Source: Bacteroidales bacterium (GTDB lineage: Bacteria > Bacteroidota > Bacteroidia > Bacteroidales > JAOZVK01). Taken from it: 5,074 bases of DNA. This document shows positions 1-5,074 of the stretch, piece after piece. The stretch's first letter is position 1, and each line of letters starts with the position of its first letter. The notes beneath the pieces are model-generated. The model was not told the DNA's origin. It did no database searches and was given only the letters and a program-made list of their open reading frames with translations. The translations under genes and the position numbers were made by a program. Where the stretch lies: assembly GCA_029938185.1 (NCBI GenBank), contig JAOZVK010000436.1:1-5074 (forward strand), written 5' to 3'.

Positions 1-55
1 GTTTCGAGATTTTTTCTTCAAAAGGTAAAACGGCTGTTTGGATTGTTTTTGCGTA
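1..55. repeat. 55-bp exact direct repeat, copy A (partial gene)
   Basis: Identical base for base to 3447-3501. On the minus strand it encodes YAKTIQTAVLPFEEKISK (residues 887-904) plus one base. It begins exactly at the window edge, so the identity may continue beyond it. The adjoining codons on the right differ between copies. Confidence 0.97.
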
Positions 56-2713
56 ACACACACTTGCGGTAATGTGTTCGTTTTTTTTATTTAACTCAAA
101 ATTTTTGTCATTAATTTCATTGTATGCGTCTTTCAGACTTTCGTTTTGTGTATTAATTTCTTTTTTTTGTTGATAAAGTTCTTCATTAAATTCCTTTAAA
201 TTGTCGGCTTGTGTTTGTATTTCTTCATTTTGTTGTAATATTTCAACAGTTCGTTCTTTTACAATTCTTTCAAGTTTAATTTTAGCTTTTACAACACGCC
301 TTAAAGATAGTTTAATTATTAAAAAAATTAATATTGCCAACAAAATGAAATAGCCAGTATAAGCCCACAAAGTACGATACCAAGGAGGACGTATTTCAAA
401 TTCATAAGTTCCTATTTCACTTTCAAAGCCGTAAATATTTTTTGCTTTTACTTTAAAAACATAAATTCCTTCGGGGAGATTTGTATATTCTTTCTCTGTT
501 TTATCAGTCCAAGAACACCATTTTTTATCAAAACCCACTAATTTATAACTGTATTTTGTAGCCTTTTGCGATATATAATACAATGAAGCATAAGAAAAAT
601 TAACTGTATTAAATTTGTATTCTATACTTGGTTTTAGGAAGTTCGATTGCAAAAGTGATACTATATTAATATTTAAAGAATCATTTTTATAATAATTTGC
701 TCCATTAAAAATCAAAGAATCTGTATTAATAGTAACTTTACGAATTATTGTATTAAATTTTTGCTGATAATTATAGTCTGATTTTTTATTGTATTGTAGC
801 ATACCATCTGATCCTGCGGCATACCATAAATTTTTATACGGAAAGATTGCTTTAAATTTCATAGGTATTCTTTTATAAAAAATACTGTCAAAAAAATAAG
901 TCTTATCTTTTTGTTTATATAAAATACCATGATTATTAACCCAAATATCTCCTTTTTTATTTTGAATAAATTTGTTAATATTAAATTGTTGTTCTTGAAA
1001 AATATTTCCAAATTTATTATATGTAACAAAAGAGTCTTGCTTTGAAACGTATTTATATATTTCTCCTGATGCTATAAAAATAGCTTCACCTTCAACTTCA
1101 AAAATATGGCTAATTTTATTAGCACCCACTGTTTTATCATAATGTTTTATTTCTACATTTTCAATTGAATTAAAAATGTTATTTGATTTTTCAATTTCAA
1201 TTCTATAAATTCCTTGACCAGCTGTTGATAGCCATAATAAATTATTTATTTCAACTATATTATTAATAGCACTTGCAAATTTTTCAATTGTTTTGGTTTG
1301 CCATAGCTTGCTTTTTGTATTTTGTTTTAAAATATAGAGTTTGTTTTTACCTCCCACATAAACTATATCTGGATTCAGTTTTGATTGTAACATACAATAT
1401 GTTACTTCTCGTATAATGGGTTTGTTTGCTCCAAGTACCGACAAGTAATACGATTGCCCTATGAAAAGAGTTGTATCAAAATTATTTTGATTGACAAAAT
1501 TTAACATGCACCTTGTTTCATTTATTTCGCTTTCTATTTTTTCAAATTTAGGAATACTGGCACTTTTTTTATCAAAATCAGGATTGTAATAATAAAGTCC
1601 ATCGGATGAGGCAAGATATAAAGTATTTTTGTAGTTCGTAATATTTTGAATGCTTCCTTTTAGTAAATTTGTTGTACTCCAAACTCTAAACGGGGAAGGT
1701 ATTTCTACTTGCGAAATTCCATTATTTAAAGTCAACCAAAGAGAATTGTTTACAAACAACATTGAGGTAACAGCATCGTCTTGCAAGCTATTTTGCATAT
1801 TTATGTAGTCAAGTATTTTTCCTTGTTGATTTATAACAATTATGCCTTTTTCAAGTGTAGCAATTACAAAATTATTATCGGGTAATTTTATCAGGTCGTA
1901 TATTTTATTTTTACCCAAAAAACTATCTGCTTCTGTGCTATAATCCGATAATATTTTTTCGTTCTTTGTTGTATCTGCCTTTGGTCTGTATTTTAGTAAT
2001 TTGCGTTGTAAGGCAATAATTATTTCATAAGGCTTTTTTTTATTTAAAACCATTGAAAAAACAACTTGCTTGCTCAGTTCTTCAAACGAAAAAATTGGTT
2101 TCAACGAGTCGCCTTCAATAATACACAAACCTTTTGAAAGTTCTTGAACATAGTATGTCTCATCTACGACATAGCTTAAAAAAAAACGTTTTGGAGGATA
2201 ATAAACATTTATTTTTTCAAAAATATTATTTGTGTTTTTATATGGTTTGTATTTATATATAGCATCAAATGCATTGAAATACACTTGATTATTAGCAACT
2301 CTAATTCTCCATATATTAGGATTTTTTTTAATAATTGAAGAGTCTAATTGTTTGCTAATAGAATTGTATTGCATTGTGCCAATAGAGTCAGGTGCAAGGT
2401 AGCCAAAAGAACCAGATGCTCCAACATAGATAACTCCATTATTATCAACTGCAAGTGAACGAACCAAGTAGTTGTCTTCTACAACTATTTTCCGCCAATT
2501 TATTCCATCAAACTCTAAAACACCACTTCCGTTTGCAAAATAAATAACTCCTCGTTTATCTTTTACTATTGAAAAATTTTGATTATGTGAATTATATTCT
2601 TTTGATAAATAATTGGTAATAAAAGGTGTGCCAATATATTTATTATTTTGGGCGATGCTAAACCCGCATATTAATAACAGATTTAATATCAATATTATAA
2701 TTTCTTTTTTCAT
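1..2713 (-). CDS. Propeller/Y_Y_Y periplasmic sensor with coiled coil and start of a SpoIIE phosphatase domain (3'-partial)
   Basis: An open frame of 904 codons from ATG at 2713 to the window edge, with no stop; the C-terminus is missing. Residues 1-21 are a signal peptide (MKKEIIILILNLL..., cleavage SIA|Q). Residues about 30-650 are a long beta-propeller-like sensor with Reg_prop-type blades: IVKDKRGVIYFANGSG at 49-64 followed by LEFDGINW, LAVDNNGVIYVGASG close behind, DDAVTSMLFVNNSLWLTLNN at 312-331, LLWLSTAGQGIYRI at 492-505, GDIWVNNHGI around W591, and LWYAAGSDG around W630. A Y_Y_Y domain lies at about 700-775 (YSYKLVGFDKKWCSW, ending EIRPPWY at 773-779). One TM helix spans about 782-802 and a charged coiled coil about 809-883. 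The frame ends in ITASVCYAKTIQTAVLPFEE, the same entry into the SpoIIE domain as in the upstream gene, so the missing part is very probably a PP2C phosphatase. None of the catalytic acidic motifs lie within the window, so activity is inferred. This sensor layout is best known from Bacteroidota hybrid two-component regulators, where the output is a histidine kinase; here no kinase motif precedes the phosphatase module. Start at 17 bp from the upstream stop implies co-transcription. Confidence 0.9.
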   Translation of the reverse strand, partial: MKKEIIILILNLLLICGFSIAQNNKYIGTPFITNYLSKEYNSHNQNFSIVKDKRGVIYFANGSGVLEFDGINWRKIVVEDNYLVRSLAVDNNGVIYVGASGSFGYLAPDSIGTMQYNSISKQLDSSIIKKNPNIWRIRVANNQVYFNAFDAIYKYKPYKNTNNIFEKINVYYPPKRFFLSYVVDETYYVQELSKGLCIIEGDSLKPIFSFEELSKQVVFSMVLNKKKPYEIIIALQRKLLKYRPKADTTKNEKILSDYSTEADSFLGKNKIYDLIKLPDNNFVIATLEKGIIVINQQGKILDYINMQNSLQDDAVTSMLFVNNSLWLTLNNGISQVEIPSPFRVWSTTNLLKGSIQNITNYKNTLYLASSDGLYYYNPDFDKKSASIPKFEKIESEINETRCMLNFVNQNNFDTTLFIGQSYYLSVLGANKPIIREVTYCMLQSKLNPDIVYVGGKNKLYILKQNTKSKLWQTKTIEKFASAINNIVEINNLLWLSTAGQGIYRIEIEKSNNIFNSIENVEIKHYDKTVGANKISHIFEVEGEAIFIASGEIYKYVSKQDSFVTYNKFGNIFQEQQFNINKFIQNKKGDIWVNNHGILYKQKDKTYFFDSIFYKRIPMKFKAIFPYKNLWYAAGSDGMLQYNKKSDYNYQQKFNTIIRKVTINTDSLIFNGANYYKNDSLNINIVSLLQSNFLKPSIEYKFNTVNFSYASLYYISQKATKYSYKLVGFDKKWCSWTDKTEKEYTNLPEGIYVFKVKAKNIYGFESEIGTYEFEIRPPWYRTLWAYTGYFILLAILIFLIIKLSLRRVVKAKIKLERIVKERTVEILQQNEEIQTQADNLKEFNEELYQQKKEINTQNESLKDAYNEINDKNFELNKKNEHITASVCYAKTIQTAVLPFEEKISK

Positions 2714-2715
2714 TA

Positions 2716-2734
2716 TTAATATAATTTATATTAA
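2716..2734. repeat. AT-only perfect inverted repeat at the gene junction
   Basis: TTAATATAA, one central T, then TTATATTAA: nine-base arms with perfect dyad symmetry. It covers the stop codon of the 7TM phosphatase gene and nearly all of the 17-bp gap, ending three bases upstream of the next start codon. It could be a protein-binding dyad or a weak hairpin that sets relative expression, but in DNA this AT-rich such a palindrome can arise by chance. It has no GC stem, so it is not a credible intrinsic terminator. Confidence 0.5.
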
Positions 2735-4989
2735 ATTTCAACCCCAATAACAGTAATATCATCACGTTGTTCTTCACCAGCTTGCCAGTTATCAAGTTCA
2801 CTTTCAAGTATTTGTTTCTGTTCTGCTAAAGTTTGTTCATGAATTTCAGATATAAGTTCAGTAAATCTTCTAATTCCAAAGCGTTTTCTTTTAGGATTAT
2901 TTTGGTCAATATAACCATCTGTTGTTAGATATAAAACTGTAGCTTTATCTAAAATTAATTCTTTTTGTTCAAACTCTTGCAATTCTGTTTGATAATGTTT
3001 TCCTCCTATTGATTTTATTGTTCCTTTTATAGTAATAATTTGGTTTGTAGTAGTATCTGAATAAAATAGAGGTCGTTTTGCTCCCGAAAATTTTATTCTA
3101 TGCTTGTTGTTATTTAACTCTTCAATACTAATTAGACATACATCCATACCATCATCATTTTCGTTAACAGTTTGTTTTAGAGCCGAAACAACCTCTTTGT
3201 GTAATTGTAGTAATATTTTATTTGGTTCAGTTATTTTCTGTTCATTAACAATTTTGTTTAAAAGTTGAGTTCCTATCATGCTCATAAATGCACCTGGAAC
3301 TCCGTGTCCTGTACAATCAATAGCAGCAATAAATCTAACCAAACCCGCAAGGTTTTTAAAATCTTGTGGGTTTTTTATTACAGTAAACCAATAAAAATCA
3401 CCCGAAACTATATCTTTGGGTCTGAATAAAATAAAGTTATTAAGATGTTTCGAGATTTTTTCTTCAAAAGGTAAAACGGCTGTTTGGATTGTTTTTGCGT
3501 ATCTTACACTTGCAGTTATTTGCTCATTTTTATTAGTAATTTCATCATTTGCTTTTAGTAAATTATCTGCAGTAGCTTGAATTTCTTCGTTTTGTTGATT
3601 AAGCTCTTCGTTTTTTTCAAGAATTTCCTGTTTTTGCAATTGAACTTCTTTTGTTCTTTTATCAACTATTTTTTCTAAATTTTTATTCTGATAATCAAGT
3701 ATTTTATTTAATTTTATATTGTTTGTAAAAGATATTGAGAAACGTTCTGCAATATTTATAGATTGAAAAAAGATATAAATAACAAAACCTAAATTTGAAA
3801 CATAAACACCAAATCCATGTATCACTGTAGAAGCAAAAAGAGAATCGTGTATATTTGTAAGCAACAAAATTAATAAACCGGAAAAAGCCCAAATAGCACC
3901 TTGTTTTTTATTTATCAAAGCTCTAAGTGATACAAAAAATAATAGGTAAAGTGTAGATAAAAGAATAAATGGAATAATAATAATGACAGATTTGGCTAAA
4001 TAATCTATTGGTATAATAAAGTATCCAAAGAAAAGTAAAGTACCGACAATACTTGCAATTATAGTTACAATTTTGCTGCTTTCTTTCCTAAATAACAAGT
4101 AAAAAAATACACACATCAATGCTGGATAAATCGGCAATGCAATATATATTAGTCGTGCAGAAATATTGTAACTGAAAAAATCGAATGTAAACGTACTGAA
4201 AGATAAGGTTCTTATCAAGTAAGCAAAAGCAATCAAAGCAAAAACAAGTGTAGAATATTCGCTACGGTGATACATAAATAAGCCCAAATGATATAATCCG
4301 ATAATTAATAATATACCAATTAGAATGGCATAATATATTAATTTGTTATTCACAGCTTTATGTATATCTTCTTCTTTTCCGATTTTAACATTTTCTAAAA
4401 TACCACTGTATTTGCCCCCAAAAAAATGGTCTGATACATGAAAAATAAGTTCTAAAGTATCATTTTTTATACTATAATTTTGAGAATGTAACAAATTTCT
4501 ATAAATAGGGTATGCTGGTTTTGAATTTATCTTCAAACTGTCTGGTTTACCTGCTGTTAAGCATAGAGTACCGTTTATCCACATTTTGGCTGAGGATACT
4601 ATTCTTGTTATATGAATTTTATATTGTGGGGAGTTTTTTGCTAATTTTATTCTCAAACGATAAGTTGCATAACCAAATTTAGGATATTTTTTACTGTTAT
4701 TGTTGCCAGCAGTCCAACTTTGTGGAACATAAATATATTCAGCTACAAATTTTTTTGTTTTAAATTGTTCGTATGTAATTAGTTGTTTCCAATAAAACTC
4801 CCAATTGCCATCAAGCGAAGCTAAACCGTTTTTTTCAAAATCCCAAGAACTAAGGTCTATCACACCTTTTTCTACTATAGGTATTTCTGATTGAGCGGTA
4901 ATAAATTGGTTTATACATATAAAAAAACATATAAATAATCCAATATGTGTGAATTTAGGAAGTAAACATTCTATTTTTAAGATATTCAT
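2731..4989 (-). CDS. 7TM (7TMR-DISM) receptor with C-terminal SpoIIE-family PP2C phosphatase
   Basis: A complete 752-residue membrane sensor-phosphatase. Residues about 12-33 form a signal peptide (probable cleavage ITA|Q). Residues about 38-205 form an extracytoplasmic jelly-roll-like domain of the kind found in 7TMR-DISM proteins (LDGNWEFYW at 59-67, YATYRLRI at 107-114, MWINGTLCL at 136-144). Seven hydrophobic helices follow at about 217-240, 246-264, 278-300, 307-327, 334-355, 365-380 and 392-411. A charged coiled coil spans about 425-493. The SpoIIE/PP2C domain runs from about 494 to 752. It keeps the expected metal-binding acidic motifs: VSGDFYW (D531), AIDCTGHG (D558), GMDVCL (D616), LTTDGYID (D691) and QRDDITV (D743/D744), so it should be an active Mn/Mg-dependent Ser/Thr phosphatase. 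The ATG at 4989 is the only in-frame Met before residue 136 and sits directly before the signal peptide. There is no Shine-Dalgarno sequence. The ligand and substrate cannot be read from the sequence; a STAS anti-anti-sigma protein is a family-based guess. It is the first gene of a likely two-gene operon. Confidence 0.93.
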   Translation of the reverse strand: MNILKIECLLPKFTHIGLFICFFICINQFITAQSEIPIVEKGVIDLSSWDFEKNGLASLDGNWEFYWKQLITYEQFKTKKFVAEYIYVPQSWTAGNNNSKKYPKFGYATYRLRIKLAKNSPQYKIHITRIVSSAKMWINGTLCLTAGKPDSLKINSKPAYPIYRNLLHSQNYSIKNDTLELIFHVSDHFFGGKYSGILENVKIGKEEDIHKAVNNKLIYYAILIGILLIIGLYHLGLFMYHRSEYSTLVFALIAFAYLIRTLSFSTFTFDFFSYNISARLIYIALPIYPALMCVFFYLLFRKESSKIVTIIASIVGTLLFFGYFIIPIDYLAKSVIIIIPFILLSTLYLLFFVSLRALINKKQGAIWAFSGLLILLLTNIHDSLFASTVIHGFGVYVSNLGFVIYIFFQSINIAERFSISFTNNIKLNKILDYQNKNLEKIVDKRTKEVQLQKQEILEKNEELNQQNEEIQATADNLLKANDEITNKNEQITASVRYAKTIQTAVLPFEEKISKHLNNFILFRPKDIVSGDFYWFTVIKNPQDFKNLAGLVRFIAAIDCTGHGVPGAFMSMIGTQLLNKIVNEQKITEPNKILLQLHKEVVSALKQTVNENDDGMDVCLISIEELNNNKHRIKFSGAKRPLFYSDTTTNQIITIKGTIKSIGGKHYQTELQEFEQKELILDKATVLYLTTDGYIDQNNPKRKRFGIRRFTELISEIHEQTLAEQKQILESELDNWQAGEEQRDDITVIGVEI
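3447..3501. repeat. 55-bp exact direct repeat, copy B (inside 7TM phosphatase gene)
   Basis: Identical to 1-55 and in the same reading frame. It encodes residues 497-514 of the 7TM phosphatase, the helix leading into the SpoIIE catalytic domain, plus the first base of H515. Just outside the repeat the two genes differ at several synonymous positions: GTA/GTG for Val, ACT/ACC for Thr, ATA/ATT for Ile and GAG/GAA for Glu. Confidence 0.97.
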
Positions 4990-5074
4990 AATTATTATAT
5001 TTTGTATTTAAAGCTTAACCCTGGGCTTATAAAAATTAATAAATTACAACAATATTATTAGTTCTAATTTTATT
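4990..5074 (-). other. Upstream leader of the operon, no recognisable promoter
   Basis: These 85 bases precede the 7TM phosphatase gene. I looked on the minus strand for the Bacteroidota promoter pattern (TTG near -33, TAnnTTTG near -7). No TTTG is present and no correctly spaced pair was found, so the promoter is either degenerate or beyond the window. The 15 bases before the ATG are A/T only, as expected for Bacteroidota translation starts lacking a Shine-Dalgarno sequence. Confidence 0.5.
5011..5028. repeat. Small GC-richer dyad in the upstream leader
   Basis: AAGCTTAACCCTGGGCTT stands out in otherwise almost pure A/T sequence. AAGC at 5011-5014 pairs with GCTT at 5025-5028, and CCC-T-GGG at 5019-5025 is itself symmetric. 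It could be an operator-like site, a remnant of a dispersed intergenic repeat, or the edge of an upstream element. The imperfect stem gives no firm function. Confidence 0.3.

Noticed and set aside
81..88. Run of eight T and other homopolymers as possible frameshift sites
   Set aside because: The reading frame and the propeller, Y_Y_Y and coiled-coil motifs continue in one frame from 2713 to base 1, so there is no sign of a frameshift.
2664..2668. Cys16 in the signal peptide of the partial gene as a lipoprotein attachment site
   Set aside because: The preceding residues (LLI) do not fit a lipobox, which needs a small residue just before Cys. A signal peptidase I site, SIA|Q, lies a few residues later.
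2714..2730. Terminator or internal promoter between the two genes
   Set aside because: The gap is only 17 bp. Its dyad has no GC stem or following U-run that would make an intrinsic terminator, and no TTG/TAnnTTTG pair fits within it.
3704..3892. A 62-codon open frame rich in Phe, Tyr and Cys
   Set aside because: It lies wholly inside the TM and linker coding region of the 7TM phosphatase gene in another frame. Its composition is that of an out-of-frame reading of AT-rich DNA, and it has no recognisable domain.
5030..5060. TTG followed by TAATTTTT on the minus strand as a Bacteroidota promoter
   Set aside because: The spacing between the two elements is only about 8-11 bases instead of about 20, and the -7 element lacks the final G.

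Overview
The window looks like a piece of a Bacteroidota genome, probably Bacteroidales-like, possibly from an uncultured lineage. The DNA is very AT-rich. No Shine-Dalgarno sequence precedes either start codon, and the translation-start leaders are nearly pure A/T. Both exported proteins have signal peptides that probably end Ala|Gln. Both have architectures typical of that phylum: a Reg_prop/Y_Y_Y periplasmic sensor and a 7TMR-DISM receptor, each joined to a coiled coil and a SpoIIE-type PP2C phosphatase. The assignment rests on these traits, since there is no marker gene.

Layout: both genes are on the minus strand, so transcription runs from high to low coordinates. Bases 4990-5074 are an AT-rich upstream leader with one small GC-richer patch and no recognisable promoter. 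Bases 4989-2731 encode a complete 752-residue 7TM receptor with a C-terminal SpoIIE-family Ser/Thr phosphatase. After only 17 bp, which carry most of an AT-only perfect inverted repeat, the second gene starts at 2713. It runs off the left edge of the window after 904 codons: signal peptide, long beta-propeller sensor, Y_Y_Y domain, one TM helix, long coiled coil, and the first residues of a second SpoIIE phosphatase module. This second gene is open from its start codon to base 1 and is annotated here as 3'-partial.

The two genes probably form an operon with two different extracellular inputs feeding the same kind of cytoplasmic output, dephosphorylation of a phosphoserine/threonine protein. 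In characterised SpoIIE/RsbU systems the substrate is a STAS-domain anti-sigma-factor antagonist. No substrate, anti-sigma kinase, histidine kinase or response regulator lies in the window, so the target is unknown.

Two observations go beyond routine annotation. First, the last 55 bases of the partial gene (1-55) are identical, in frame, to 3447-3501 of its neighbour. The codons just outside the identity show synonymous divergence, which suggests gene conversion, or a contig that ends in an unresolved longer repeat. Second, the coiled coils joining membrane to phosphatase differ in length between the two proteins by whole multiples of seven residues, consistent with a conserved helical register. 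I saw no RNA genes, CRISPR arrays, insertion sequences or convincing terminators.
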